Shown: positions 1 through 8,689, numbered from the stretch's first letter. The stretch is 64,000 bases of DNA from Paenimyroides ummariense (GCF_900115115.1 NZ_FOVI01000007.1:62001-126000); one strand, 5' to 3'. Program-made: numbers and translations. Notes: generated by a model not told the origin, from the sequence alone.

Positions 1-24
1 CACCTCAATTTACAAATTTTGGTT

Positions 25-58
25 AAAAAAACTCCTAAAGAAATTTAGGAGTTTTTTA
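25..58. terminator. Bidirectional terminator downstream of prfB
   Basis: A 9-bp perfect stem (ACTCCTAAA at 31-39, TTTAGGAGT at 44-52) closes a GAAA loop. It is flanked by A and T runs on both sides, so it can stop transcripts in either direction. It lies a few bases past the prfB stop codon. Confidence 0.85.
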
Positions 59-63
59 TGGAT

Positions 64-1162
64 TTAATTTTCTTCTTTTTGCCCCATCATCATTAAATAA
101 GCCTTAAGAAACGGATCAATTCCGCCGTTCATTACACTGTCAACATCGCTGGTTTCAAATTGCGTGCGAACATCTTTTACTAATTTGTAAGGATGCATCA
201 CGTAATTCCTGATTTGCGATCCCCATTCAATTTTCATTTTGTTGGCTTCAATTTCATCGCGTTTTGCTTGTCGTTTCTTCAACTCAATTTCGTACAATTG
301 CGATTTAAGCAACTGCATGGCTTTGGTTTTGTTGTCGAGCTGCGAACGAGTTTCAGAGTTTTCAATAATAATTCCGGTAGGGTGGTGGCGTAAACGCACG
401 GCTGTTTCCACCTTATTTACGTTTTGTCCGCCTGCACCCGATGACCGCATGGTTTCCCACGAAATATCAGACGGATTTATTTCAATCTCAATAGTGTCAT
501 CTGCCAACGGATACACATATACCGACGCAAAGGATGTATGACGCTTCGCATTGCTATCGAACGGAGAAATTCGAACCAAACGATGCACACCGTTTTCGCC
601 TTTTAAATATCCGAAAGAAAATTCGCCTTCAAATTCTAACGTAACCGTTTTTATTCCGGCAACGTCGCCTTCCTGAAAGTTTAATTCCTTGATTTTGTAA
701 CCGTTTTTTTCGCCCCACATTAAATACATACGCATTAACATGGCAGCCCAATCGCAACTTTCTGTTCCGCCGGCACCGGCAGTAATTTGTAAAACGGCAC
801 TCATGCTGTCACCTTCGTCCGAAAGCATATTTCTAAACTCTAAATCTTCAACAATTTCCACTGTTGCTTCATATTGTTTTTGAACATCTTCTTCCGTTGC
901 ATCTCCTTCAGCAAAAAAATCCATTAAAACCTGCAGTTCTTCGGCATTGCTTTGCGCACTTTGGTAACCTTCTACCCATTTCTTTTTAGATCGAATGTTT
1001 CGAACCAAAATTTCGGCTTCTTTGGCGTTGTTCCAAAAATCGGGAGCAAACGTTTTTTCTTCCTCGTTTTGTATCTCAATTAATTTCTGATCGATGTCAA
1101 AGATACCTCCTTAACGCACCAAGGCGATCAATAAGACCCTTTATTTGATCTGTAGTAACCAT
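64..1162 (-). CDS. prfB: Peptide chain release factor 2, with programmed +1 frameshift
   Basis: RF2 releases finished peptides at UGA and UAA codons. The reading frame is split: 21 codons from the ATG at 1162 run to CTT (1102-1100) and an in-frame TGA (1099-1097). Skipping the T at 1099 opens the second frame, which runs from 1098 to 64. The product is 365 aa, normal for RF2. The stop-recognition tripeptide SPF is near residues 199-201 and the catalytic GGQ near 244-246. An SD-like AGGAGG sits three bases before CTT, matching the geometry of the E. coli frameshift site. The frameshift normally lets RF2 level control RF2 synthesis. An annotation starting at 1008 would miss the N-terminus. Confidence 0.97.
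1085..1111 (-). promoter_or_regulatory. prfB programmed frameshift site
   Basis: On the minus strand the order is AGGAGG, TAT, CTT, TGA, C. This is the known RF2 recoding signal: an internal SD-like hexamer, slippery CTT, and a poor-context UGA followed by C. When RF2 is scarce the ribosome pauses at UGA, and tRNA-Leu slips from CUU to UUU, allowing expression of full-length RF2. Confidence 0.95.
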
Positions 1163-1186
1163 TTTTGTATGATTTTTGTTAGATAA

Positions 1187-1194
1187 CAAATGTA
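1187..1194 (-). promoter_or_regulatory. Candidate -7 element for prfB
   Basis: On the minus strand the sequence reads TACATTTG, matching the Bacteroidetes -7 consensus TAnnTTTG, 24 bases before the prfB ATG. No TTG was found at the usual -33 spacing, so this is a partial match only. Confidence 0.4.
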
Positions 1195-1217
1195 CACTTA
1201 TCTTAAAGAATAAAAAA

Positions 1218-1622
1218 ATGAAAACAGTGAATCTATTTTTAGGAATTATGGGGTTGAGTTTTATGAGTTGTGTGGTGCAACCTAAAACCGATGCTGTTGA
1301 TAAAGGAACGACTAAAATTGAAAACGGTAAAGTAACGCTATCGAATCCCGATTTGGAATACGAAGTGATTATCATGGATAATGGTTTTGAACGATGGTTT
1401 AGCACAAACCGGAAACCTAAAGATCATTATTCTATTACTTTTTTAGAAAATAAAAACCGAAGATGGGTTCAGGAATGGAATGCGCACGCCGGTAGAATGA
1501 ACAGTGTTATTGAATATACAATTGATTATAATTCGCAAACCCATTACGGATACGAAGTAAATTACATGCTTTATCACTATTTATTTTATTTTCAGCAAGT
1601 TAATAATTTACGATTAGATTAA
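1218..1622 (+). CDS. Small lipoprotein of unknown function (DUF6146-like)
   Basis: The protein is 134 aa. It starts with MKTVNLFLGIMGLSFMSC, a lipoprotein signal peptide with Cys at residue 18. The ATG at 1218 is chosen over one at 1176 because it places the signal peptide at the N-terminus. The mature part has no recognised catalytic motif and is rich in aromatic and charged residues (YEVIIMDNGFERWF, RRWVQEWNAHAGR). From memory it resembles DUF6146 proteins that occur beside DUF6787 proteins in flavobacteria; that name is tentative. It is followed 35 bp later by a small membrane protein and is probably cotranscribed with it. Confidence 0.7.
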   Translation: MKTVNLFLGIMGLSFMSCVVQPKTDAVDKGTTKIENGKVTLSNPDLEYEVIIMDNGFERWFSTNRKPKDHYSITFLENKNRRWVQEWNAHAGRMNSVIEYTIDYNSQTHYGYEVNYMLYHYLFYFQQVNNLRLD

Positions 1623-1630
1623 ATTATTCG

Positions 1631-1638
1631 TAAATTTG
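1631..1638 (+). promoter_or_regulatory. Candidate -7 element
   Basis: TAAATTTG fits the Bacteroidetes -7 consensus and lies 20 bases before the ATG at 1658. No matching -33 TTG was seen. It may give the small membrane protein its own promoter. Confidence 0.35.
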
Positions 1639-1657
1639 CATCGACAAAAAATGAATT

Positions 1658-1969
1658 ATGGCTTCGTTAAAACAAAAGTGGGGAATTACATCTAATTTTC
1701 AGTTTATCGTAATTTTAGTGGTATTTGCTATCACAGGCAGTACATCGGCGTATATTACACGTCCGGTTTTAGAATTGATCGGTATCACAAAAGAAAGTAT
1801 GCATCCGTTAATTTACTGGCCATTGTCGTTAATTTTAATTTTGCCTGTTTACAAAGTATTGCTGATTATTATTGGAACGATATTTTTACAACATACGTTT
1901 TTTTGGAATTTTGTAAAGAAGATGTTGATTCGTATGCGATTAGGTTTTTTATATGGAATAAAAAAATAG
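1658..1969 (+). CDS. Small two-span membrane protein (DUF6787-like)
   Basis: The protein is 103 aa with two predicted membrane helices (about residues 16-34 and 49-75) and a basic C-terminus (VKKMLIRMRLGF). The start MASLKQKWGI is the first ATG after the previous gene. No catalytic residues were recognised. It resembles the flavobacterial DUF6787 family from memory, and its pairing with the preceding lipoprotein fits that neighbourhood. Function is unknown. It ends at a bidirectional terminator shared with the convergent methyltransferase gene. Confidence 0.7.
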   Translation: MASLKQKWGITSNFQFIVILVVFAITGSTSAYITRPVLELIGITKESMHPLIYWPLSLILILPVYKVLLIIIGTIFLQHTFFWNFVKKMLIRMRLGFLYGIKK

Positions 1970-1996
1970 CGAAACGTTGGGTCTCGCTTATTTTTT
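1961..1996. terminator. Bidirectional terminator between convergent genes
   Basis: A short stem (AGCGA with TCGCT) is extended by A-run/T-run pairing on both sides of the loop. It serves the plus-strand small membrane protein and the minus-strand methyltransferase, overlapping the ends of both reading frames. Confidence 0.65.
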
Positions 1997-2704
1997 ATGA
2001 ATAATAAAAATACACGGACGTTTGTGTAAATCTATTTTATGTTTTTTCCAGAAACTAATTGGTTTTGTCAGCATAATTTCGGTTGGCAAGGTTAAATCGC
2101 AGGCAACGCACAACAAAGTATTTGGATTTAAAGTTTGAACCATTTCTTCCATCAATTGATTGTTTCTGTAAGGAGTTTCGATAAAAAGTTGCGATTGATC
2201 TCTTTCAAACGACCATTTTTCCAGATTTTTCAACATCGTCTTTTTTTCTGATTTATCGATAGGAAGATAGCCATTAAAAGTAAACGATTGTCCGTTCATA
2301 CCTGACCCCATCAATGAAAGTAGGATAGAAGACGGACCAGTAAGCGGAACTACTTTAATGCCTTTTTCATGAGCCATTGCAACAATAACAGCACCTGGAT
2401 CGGCAACACCCGGGCAACCGGCATCGCTCATTAAACCCATATTTTTGCCTTCTAACAAAGGTTGAATGAATGATTTTAATTCTTTAGCATCGGTATGTTT
2501 ATTCAGTTCAAACAAATTTAAATTAGCCTGAATTTTAGTTGGATCAATAGCTTTAATAAACTTGCGGGCAACTTTGCTGTTTTCAACTACATAAGTGTCA
2601 ATCAGCGAAACAGCGCGCATTACACTTGCTGGTAAAACATCTGCAGCAGGAGTTTCGTCTCCTAACATTACCGGTATTAAATATAAGGTGCCTAATGTTG
2701 TCAT
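1988..2704 (-). CDS. SAM-dependent methyltransferase, RsmI/tetrapyrrole-methylase type
   Basis: The protein is 238 aa from the ATG at 2704 (MTTLGTLYLIPVML). A longer version from 2764 would overlap the upstream gene and lose the family's normal N-terminus. The family signature is clear: YLIP near the start, GLMSDAGCPGVADPG in the middle and VPLTGPSSILLSLMGSG after it. RsmI methylates the 2'-O of C1402 in 16S rRNA. The protein is shorter than typical RsmI and may be the Bacteroidetes relative annotated only as a methyltransferase, so the substrate is unproven. It follows the phosphatase and dnaA in one transcription unit. Confidence 0.85.
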   Translation of the reverse strand: MTTLGTLYLIPVMLGDETPAADVLPASVMRAVSLIDTYVVENSKVARKFIKAIDPTKIQANLNLFELNKHTDAKELKSFIQPLLEGKNMGLMSDAGCPGVADPGAVIVAMAHEKGIKVVPLTGPSSILLSLMGSGMNGQSFTFNGYLPIDKSEKKTMLKNLEKWSFERDQSQLFIETPYRNNQLMEEMVQTLNPNTLLCVACDLTLPTEIMLTKPISFWKKHKIDLHKRPCIFIIHKK

Positions 2705-2727
2705 ATCTGTAAATATAAAAAACGCCA

Positions 2728-3186
2728 TTAAGCGTTTTCTAATTTTATTTTTATTTTTTCGCAAGCATCGTTCAACATATTATAAACATCATCAAAACCA
2801 TTGTCGCCACCATAATAGGGGTCGGGAACTTCTAGGTTTTTATCGGGATGAATTTCGTTTAAAATTAATTGTACTTTGCTAATTGCTTCGCTATTTGGTG
2901 CCAAACGGCATACATTTTTGTAATTACTTTGATCCATTACATAAATATGATCAAACTTTTCAAAATCTTCCACCAAAAATAAACGTGCACGTTGATTGGT
3001 TAAATCGATACCATATTTTTTAGCAACGGCAATAGATCTTTTATCGGGTAATTCGCCAGAATGCCAAGCACCTGTACCTGCAGAATCCACAAAAAACACG
3101 TCAGATTTTAATTTAGACTTTAAAATGCCTTCTGCCAACGGCGATCTGCAAATATTCCCCAAACAAACCATTAATATTTTCGCCAT
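2728..3186 (-). CDS. Low-molecular-weight protein-tyrosine phosphatase
   Basis: The protein is 152 aa with the P-loop C-x5-R-S at the N-terminus (VCLGNICRSP; nucleophile Cys8, Arg14) and the general-acid loop DPYYGG near residue 122, so it should be active. Family members dephosphorylate tyrosines or, in some bacteria, control polysaccharide kinases; the substrate here cannot be read from sequence. Its ATG shares one base with the dnaA stop codon (TAATG), so translation is likely coupled to dnaA. Confidence 0.93.
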   Translation of the reverse strand: MAKILMVCLGNICRSPLAEGILKSKLKSDVFFVDSAGTGAWHSGELPDKRSIAVAKKYGIDLTNQRARLFLVEDFEKFDHIYVMDQSNYKNVCRLAPNSEAISKVQLILNEIHPDKNLEVPDPYYGGDNGFDDVYNMLNDACEKIKIKLENA

Positions 3187-4625
3187 TACATTGATAGTTT
3201 TTTGTTGATATCTTCGAAATGTGCTTTAAACTCTTTATCGGTTTCCAATAAATTGTCAACGGTTTTGCAAGCGTGTAAAACCGTAGCGTGATCGCGGTCG
3301 CCAATTTGCGAACCAATATTTGCCAACGACGATTTGGTGTATTTCTTTGCAAAAAACATAGCTAATTGGCGTGCTTGTACAATGTTTCGTTTACGCGATT
3401 TTGAACAAAGCGTTTCAATATCCAACTCAAAATAATCGGAAACTATTTTTTGAATGTAATCTATAGAAATGTCTTTACGAATATTTTTAACGAATTTTTC
3501 AATGACGTTTTTAGCCAGATCAACCGTGATTTCTTTTTTGTTGAAAGACGATTGTGCAATTAACGAAATAATAGCTCCTTCTAACTCGCGGACATTTGTT
3601 TTTACGTGTTTTGCAACGTATTCAACCACATCATTATTCATTTCAACACCATCGCGGTACAAAATATTCTTTAAAATATTTACTCTGGTTTCAAAATCGG
3701 GGTGCATAATTTCAGCGGAAAGTCCCCATTTGAAACGAGATAACAAACGCTGTTCGATATCCTGCATATCAACCGGAGCTTTATCGGAAGTTAAAATAAC
3801 CTGTTTTCCGTTTTGGTGCAGATAGTTGAAAATGTGAAAAAACACATCTTGTGTACCCGATTTTCCAGATAAAAACTGAATATCATCAACAATCAAAACA
3901 TCGATCAACTGATAGAAATAAATAAAATCGTTACGGGTTTGTTTTCTAACAGAATCAACATATTGCTGCGTAAAAACTTCTGCCGAAATATATAATACGG
4001 TTTTTTCAGGATGTTTCTCTTTAATCTCTACACCAATCGCATGAGCCAAATGCGTTTTTCCCAAACCAACACCACCGTAAATTAATAACGGATTAAAAGC
4101 GGTACCGCCCGGTTTGTTGGCAACTGCCATACCGGCACTACGAGCCAAACGGTTCGATTCACCTTCCAAAAAATTATCAAAACTGTAGTTAGAATTTAAC
4201 TGCGATTCTATCTTAACATTTCTAATTCCGGGAATTACAAACGGGTTTTTTAATTCGGGATTTTTTGTCTGTACAGGAACATCTAATTCCTGGGTTTTAA
4301 CAGGTTCTCTCTGGGTACTAGGTAATTGCTCGGTAAACGGTTGTTTTGTTCCCGAAGTATTCTCCATTTTAATTTTGTAAAGTAACTTTGCTTTAGAACC
4401 AAGTTCCTTTTGTAATGCAGATTTTAATACCTTTACATAATGTTCTTCTAGCCATTCATAGAAGAATTTACTAGGAACTTGAATATACAAAGCATTTTCA
4501 GTTAACTCAATAGCCTCAATTGGTTCAAACCAAGTTTTGAACGCCTGGTCGCCAATGTTGTCTTTTATGAATTGCAGACAACGATTCCAAACAGATATTG
4601 CGGTTTCTTGTGTATAATCAAGCAT
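3186..4625 (-). CDS. dnaA: Chromosomal replication initiator protein DnaA
   Basis: The protein is 479 aa, normal for the family. Domain I is about residues 1-85, followed by a linker to about 140. The AAA+ domain has Walker A GGVGLGKT (184-191) and Walker B VLIVDDIQFLSGK. The C-terminal DNA-binding domain has the DnaA signature GDRDHATVLHACKT. It binds DnaA boxes and melts the origin. It is first in a unit with the tyrosine phosphatase and the methyltransferase. One consensus DnaA box lies upstream and may mediate autoregulation. Confidence 0.98.
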   Translation of the reverse strand: MLDYTQETAISVWNRCLQFIKDNIGDQAFKTWFEPIEAIELTENALYIQVPSKFFYEWLEEHYVKVLKSALQKELGSKAKLLYKIKMENTSGTKQPFTEQLPSTQREPVKTQELDVPVQTKNPELKNPFVIPGIRNVKIESQLNSNYSFDNFLEGESNRLARSAGMAVANKPGGTAFNPLLIYGGVGLGKTHLAHAIGVEIKEKHPEKTVLYISAEVFTQQYVDSVRKQTRNDFIYFYQLIDVLIVDDIQFLSGKSGTQDVFFHIFNYLHQNGKQVILTSDKAPVDMQDIEQRLLSRFKWGLSAEIMHPDFETRVNILKNILYRDGVEMNNDVVEYVAKHVKTNVRELEGAIISLIAQSSFNKKEITVDLAKNVIEKFVKNIRKDISIDYIQKIVSDYFELDIETLCSKSRKRNIVQARQLAMFFAKKYTKSSLANIGSQIGDRDHATVLHACKTVDNLLETDKEFKAHFEDINKKLSM

Positions 4626-4698
4626 TTTTATTAGAGATAATAGTGTTTACTAATAGTGTTTTAGAGAGTTACATAAAACACATTTACATTTACAAATA

Positions 4699-4707
4699 TG
4701 TGAATAA
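4699..4707 (-). promoter_or_regulatory. DnaA box upstream of dnaA
   Basis: The plus strand reads TGTGAATAA, a perfect match to the reverse of the box consensus TTATNCACA. It is 74 bp upstream of the dnaA ATG, a position suited to autorepression. No other match was seen in the 179-bp spacer, so it does not look like an origin cluster. Confidence 0.5.
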
Positions 4708-4804
4708 AAATCATCAAAAAAAATGATTTTACTATTTGATTTTTAGAAATAATATTGTAAGTAATTTTTTATTCGAATTATAAAATTTTTGAAACTATTT
4801 TTTT

Positions 4805-5203
4805 ATGCAGGAACACAAAATTAGCATACGTGTGCGATACGCAGAGACCGACCAAATGCGGGTGGTTTACCATGGAAATTATGCCCAATATTTTGAGATG
4901 GGACGTGTGGAATGGCTTAGAAACAAAGGGGTTTCGTATAAAGAGCTTGAAGATAGCGGAGTAATGCTTCCGGTGGTTTCTTTAAACATGAACTACAAGA
5001 AACCTGCGTACTACGATGATGAACTAACTGTAATAACCAAACTGGCTTTTTTAGGTGGCGTAAAGATTGAATTTACCTATGAAATTATCAACCAAAAGGG
5101 CGAGTTATTAACAACTGCGCAAACAGTTTTGGTATTTGTTGATGTGAAAACAAAACGACCAATTTCGGTACCCGATTACCTTGAAAAATTAATAAACGTG
5201 TAA
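4805..5203 (+). CDS. Acyl-CoA thioesterase, YbgC/4-hydroxybenzoyl-CoA thioesterase family
   Basis: The protein is 132 aa with a single hot-dog fold domain. The YbgC-type active-site segment is clear near the N-terminus (RYAETDQMRVVYHGNY, with the catalytic Asp and the following HGNY). It hydrolyses acyl-CoA thioesters in the cytoplasm; the chain length is not readable. It is divergent from dnaA and three bases separate its stop from the next open frame, so it may be cotranscribed with the secreted protein that follows. Confidence 0.9.
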   Translation: MQEHKISIRVRYAETDQMRVVYHGNYAQYFEMGRVEWLRNKGVSYKELEDSGVMLPVVSLNMNYKKPAYYDDELTVITKLAFLGGVKIEFTYEIINQKGELLTTAQTVLVFVDVKTKRPISVPDYLEKLINV

Positions 5204-5275
5204 ATATTGTTAAAAGCAAAAAAACTTTTTTACGAACAAACAAAAAATCGTAAATTCTACAAAAAAATTACAACT

Positions 5276-5980
5276 ATGAAAAAGTTTATTTTAATGTTAT
5301 TTTTGTTTTGTTCGGGATTTTTAATGGCACAAACACCTGTTGTTTTAAAAGCACGAGTGTACAACCCAACCCAAGAAGTGCAAATTGCAATAAAACATAA
5401 TAATGATCCGGTTATGGAACTGGGACAAAATGTTTATAAAACCATTCCTTTAAATGTAAACGATAAATTAACGTTTTATGTAAACGGAACAATTGTAGAA
5501 ACGATTGATGTTTCGCAAAAGGTAATTGATAGAAAAAGTTTAAACGTGCTTTTAACCGATTCTACTGTTTTAGACGAATTGGAAATTGAATATACCAACA
5601 TGAACAGTAAATTGGGTTTGGGAACTTCGCCCAATTTAACCAAAACAGAGCGTGCCGTTAAGAAAGACAATCAGATTACCTACAAGGATAATTATTCTGC
5701 AACAGGAAATATTAAACTTGATGGTTTTGTAAATAAACTTACTGGTAGGGCAAAAACAAATAAAAAAGCACTTTCGGTAGAACGTGAAATACAGGTTATG
5801 GAGCGATTTTTAAAGGTTTATTCTGCTGATTTTCTTTATGAAAACTATAAGTTGCCAAAAGCAAAAGCTCCGTATTTCGCTTTACGCATGATGGATTTTA
5901 TTAACGATGGTACTAAAATAGATTCAGATGGATTTAGAATGTTGGTTGAAGAACAGCTTTTGAATTTTAAATACGATTAA
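5276..5980 (+). CDS. Secreted protein of unknown function
   Basis: The protein is 234 aa. The start is placed at the ATG at 5276 because MKKFILMLFLFCSGFLMAQ is a typical signal peptide cleaved after MAQ; an upstream TTG at 5207 would bury it. The mature part begins with a beta-rich segment (residues about 20-100) and ends in a helical segment (VEREIQVMERFLKVYSADF and after). No family was recognised. A role in the envelope is inferred only from the signal peptide. Confidence 0.75.
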   Translation: MKKFILMLFLFCSGFLMAQTPVVLKARVYNPTQEVQIAIKHNNDPVMELGQNVYKTIPLNVNDKLTFYVNGTIVETIDVSQKVIDRKSLNVLLTDSTVLDELEIEYTNMNSKLGLGTSPNLTKTERAVKKDNQITYKDNYSATGNIKLDGFVNKLTGRAKTNKKALSVEREIQVMERFLKVYSADFLYENYKLPKAKAPYFALRMMDFINDGTKIDSDGFRMLVEEQLLNFKYD

Positions 5981-5987
5981 AATTGAA

Positions 5988-6078
5988 TTGCCACAGATTC
6001 ACAGATGACAAATTACACAATTTATAAGATTAAAATTTTTGTTGTTGATATAACTAGATGAATTCGTGCATCTTTGGT
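5988..6078. repeat. Possible dispersed flavobacterial intergenic repeat
   Basis: The spacer starts with TTGCCACAGATTCACAGAT and ends near GAATTCGTGCATCTTTGG. The first 11 bases recur exactly at 35861-35871 in another spacer. Sequences of this kind are frequent between genes in flavobacterial chromosomes, from general knowledge. Only two copies are visible here, so the element's borders are a guess. Confidence 0.4.
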
Positions 6079-6089
6079 AAATGGAAAAA

Positions 6090-6698
6090 TTAATCCTCTT
6101 TTTCTGTAATAGAAACTTCAAAAATATGATTGAACGCATTAAAGATTTCCTCTTTTTGAGTCAATCTGCATGATATCTCAATCAAACAATCCAATTCTAA
6201 AACCTGATTTACAACATTCAGGTTTTTTTCTTTAATAACGCGCATTACTTTATTCATGTTTTTATAATCAAACCGAATAAAAAAGTGTGTGTTTATTGTT
6301 TTTTCAACAATCTCAGCCGTTTCCAAAGCCATTTGCGCTCCGGTTTTATAAGCTGTAACCAAACCCCCAACGCCTAACTTTACACCACCAAAATATCGAA
6401 CTACGACTACCAAAACGTTTGTAACATCGAAAGATTGTATTTGTCCGTAAATGGGCATTCCTGCACTGTTGTTGGGTTCGCCATCGTCATTGGCACGATA
6501 AATTTTTGTTTTTGTACCAATTTGATAAGCGTAACACCAATGCCGTGCCGTATAATGTTGCTTTTTAAGTTGATCTAAAATTTCTTTGACCTCATTTTCT
6601 GACTGAACCGGAAAAGCATAGCCGAAAAACTTGCTGTTTTTTTCTTTAAACAACACTTCGTCGCTTGGTTTTTCTATTGTTTTGTAAGTATCAGTCAT
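6090..6698 (-). CDS. YigZ/IMPACT family protein
   Basis: The protein is 202 aa with the UPF0029/Impact N-terminal domain. Diagnostic segments are KNSKFFGYAFPV, DDGEPNNSAGMPI and VVVVRYFGGVKLGVGGLVTAY. The C-terminal part (after about 135) is the YigZ ferredoxin-like domain. The eukaryotic relative IMPACT modulates translation control by GCN2; the bacterial role is unclear. Its ATG overlaps the ribD stop by 8 bases, so it is probably translated in coupling with ribD. Confidence 0.92.
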   Translation of the reverse strand: MTDTYKTIEKPSDEVLFKEKNSKFFGYAFPVQSENEVKEILDQLKKQHYTARHWCYAYQIGTKTKIYRANDDGEPNNSAGMPIYGQIQSFDVTNVLVVVVRYFGGVKLGVGGLVTAYKTGAQMALETAEIVEKTINTHFFIRFDYKNMNKVMRVIKEKNLNVVNQVLELDCLIEISCRLTQKEEIFNAFNHIFEVSITEKED

Positions 6699-7740
6699 TA
6701 TTTGGGTTTTTGTAGTAGGTTAAAATGTTGTTCTGAATTTTTTGTGTAGAAATCTGCACAGCATTTTTTAATTCAACAGATTTTATGCCTTCTTTCAAAA
6801 TTACATCGCTTTTAAAAACTCTGGCTTCGTTCCAAAAATTAGCATCAATGAACTGCTGTAAGGTTTGCGATCCACCTTCAATAATTATCGATTGAATATT
6901 TTCTTCCACACAAATTCTATTCACTTCGGCAGGTAAATTATCAAAATCAATCTTTTTATAAATGATTTGATCGATCGGATTTAAAGGAAATTCCGCACAC
7001 AAACAAATGGTTTTACTTTCAGCATTTGTAATTGCAAACGATGCATCAATTTTATGATTCGCATCAATATAAATTCTAACCGGATTCTTTCCAACAAAAT
7101 CTCGAGTTGTAAGTGAAGGATTATCATCTAAAACGGTTTTTGTTCCAACCAAAATGCCCATTTCTTCACTGCGCCATTTGTGCGTCAATTGTCGGGAATA
7201 ATTGTTCGAAATCCAAACGGGTTTTTGTTCGTTCTTTTCCATCGGAGCAATAAATCCATCTGCCGATTCTGCCCATTTTAAAATAATATAAGGTCTTTTT
7301 TTCTGAATAAATGTAAAAAATCGTTTGTTACTGTCGATACATTCCTTCTCTAAAATTCCAACAATAACATTTACACCTGCATTTTTCAATTTATCGATGC
7401 CTTTTCCAGCAACTTCCGCATAAGGATCCACACAACCAATCACTACATTCGGAATCTGCATTTTTACGATTAAATCGGCACAAGGCGGCGTTTTTCCGTA
7501 ATGGCTGCAAGGTTCCAGCGTAACATAAATGGTGCTTTCTTTTAAAAGTTCTTTATTTTTAACCGAATTTATTGCGTTCACTTCGGCATGCGATCCACCA
7601 AAAGCACTCGTTGAACCTTCGCCAATAATTGTATCTTTGTGAACAATTACCGCACCAACCGACGGATTTGGCATGGCAGCGGGCAAACCTTTCTGTGCAA
7701 TAAACAAAGCGCGGTACATAAATTGTTCGTGTGTGTGCAT
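6691..7740 (-). CDS. ribD: Bifunctional riboflavin biosynthesis deaminase/reductase RibD
   Basis: The protein is 349 aa. The N-terminal cytidine-deaminase-like domain has the zinc motif HAEVNAI (His51) and PCSHYGKTPPC (Cys78, Cys87). The C-terminal half is a DHFR-like reductase (IILKWAESADGFI, GILVGTKTVLDDNPSLTTR, IIIEGGSQTLQQFI). It carries out the two middle steps of riboflavin synthesis. ribH, which acts later, lies about 9 kb away, so the pathway genes are dispersed. It is divergent from prmC with 28 bp between the starts. Confidence 0.95.
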   Translation of the reverse strand: MHTHEQFMYRALFIAQKGLPAAMPNPSVGAVIVHKDTIIGEGSTSAFGGSHAEVNAINSVKNKELLKESTIYVTLEPCSHYGKTPPCADLIVKMQIPNVVIGCVDPYAEVAGKGIDKLKNAGVNVIVGILEKECIDSNKRFFTFIQKKRPYIILKWAESADGFIAPMEKNEQKPVWISNNYSRQLTHKWRSEEMGILVGTKTVLDDNPSLTTRDFVGKNPVRIYIDANHKIDASFAITNAESKTICLCAEFPLNPIDQIIYKKIDFDNLPAEVNRICVEENIQSIIIEGGSQTLQQFIDANFWNEARVFKSDVILKEGIKSVELKNAVQISTQKIQNNILTYYKNPNND

Positions 7741-7768
7741 GGCGAATTTTTTACAAAATTAAAAAAAG

Positions 7769-8623
7769 ATGACGGTAAACGATTATAAAAAACGATTTCT
7801 AGACCAACTTCCTGCTTTTTATGATGAAACAGAGCGATTGAATTTGTTCAACATGGCAATGGAATTTGCATTGAAATACAGTAAAGCCGACGTTGTTTTG
7901 AATGGAAATGAATCGATTTTGATTGAAAATCAGCAAAAAATAGACGAAGTTTTCAATCGTTTACAAGATAATGAACCCATTCAATATATTACGCAACAGG
8001 CTAATTTTTTTGGATACGATTTTAAGGTTTCGCCTGCAACATTAATTCCACGACCAGAAACTGAAGAATTGGTAGATTGGATTTTAACCGAAATGAAAAA
8101 GCAGCCGCAAAAAAAATGGCAAGTTTTGGACATTGGCACAGGAACGGGCTGTATTCCTATAACCATTAAAAAAGAATTTCCGTTAGCAATTGTTTCGGCG
8201 ATCGATGTTTCGGTTGAAGCATTAAAAATTGCAAAACAAAATGCAGTGAATTTGCAAGCTGAGGTTACTTTTATTCAGCAGGATATTTTACAAACAGAAG
8301 GTTTAGATGCTTATGATATCATTATATCCAATCCGCCATACGTTCGAAATTTGGAAAAAGCAGAAATAAACGAAAATGTATTGCAGCACGAACCGCATTT
8401 GGCATTGTTTGTAGATGATAACGATCCGTTGATTTTTTACCGAAAAATTACGCAATTAGCACATAAAAGTTTGAATGAAAACGGAATGCTTTTTTTTGAA
8501 ATCAATCAATATTTGGGGAATGAAATGAAAGAAATGGTTTCGAAATATTTCAAATCAATCGAACTTAAAAAAGATTTTATTGCTAATGATCGAATGATGA
8601 AGGCAGACTTCCCAATCAAGTAA
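7769..8623 (+). CDS. prmC: Release factor glutamine methyltransferase PrmC (HemK)
   Basis: The protein is 284 aa and methylates the Gln of the GGQ motif in RF1 and RF2. The N-terminal helical domain covers about 1-90, followed by the SAM-binding motif LDIGTGTGCIPI and the catalytic NPPYV motif (IISNPPYVRNLEKAEI), which is diagnostic for glutamine methyltransferases. Its substrate RF2 is encoded by prfB about 7 kb upstream. Confidence 0.95.
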   Translation: MTVNDYKKRFLDQLPAFYDETERLNLFNMAMEFALKYSKADVVLNGNESILIENQQKIDEVFNRLQDNEPIQYITQQANFFGYDFKVSPATLIPRPETEELVDWILTEMKKQPQKKWQVLDIGTGTGCIPITIKKEFPLAIVSAIDVSVEALKIAKQNAVNLQAEVTFIQQDILQTEGLDAYDIIISNPPYVRNLEKAEINENVLQHEPHLALFVDDNDPLIFYRKITQLAHKSLNENGMLFFEINQYLGNEMKEMVSKYFKSIELKKDFIANDRMMKADFPIK

Positions 8624-8664
8624 ACTTTCGACTTTCAACTTTACAACTTTCAGTCTATAACTAC

Positions 8665-8672
8665 TATATTTG
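8665..8672 (+). promoter_or_regulatory. Candidate -7 element for hisS
   Basis: TATATTTG matches TAnnTTTG and lies 18 bases before the hisS ATG. No clear TTG at the -33 distance was seen, so confidence is modest. Confidence 0.4.
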
Positions 8673-8689
8673 CATAAATAAAAATTAAA

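Noticed and set aside
1176..1217. Upstream in-frame ATG for the small lipoprotein
   Set aside because: It would place 14 residues before a clean lipoprotein signal peptide that begins at 1218.
1009..1405. Independent 102-codon minus-strand gene overlapping prfB
   Set aside because: Only its last 21 codons are real: they are the first part of prfB before the frameshift.
4626..4804. Origin of replication
   Set aside because: Only one DnaA box was seen and no obvious unwinding element or cluster; position near dnaA is not enough.
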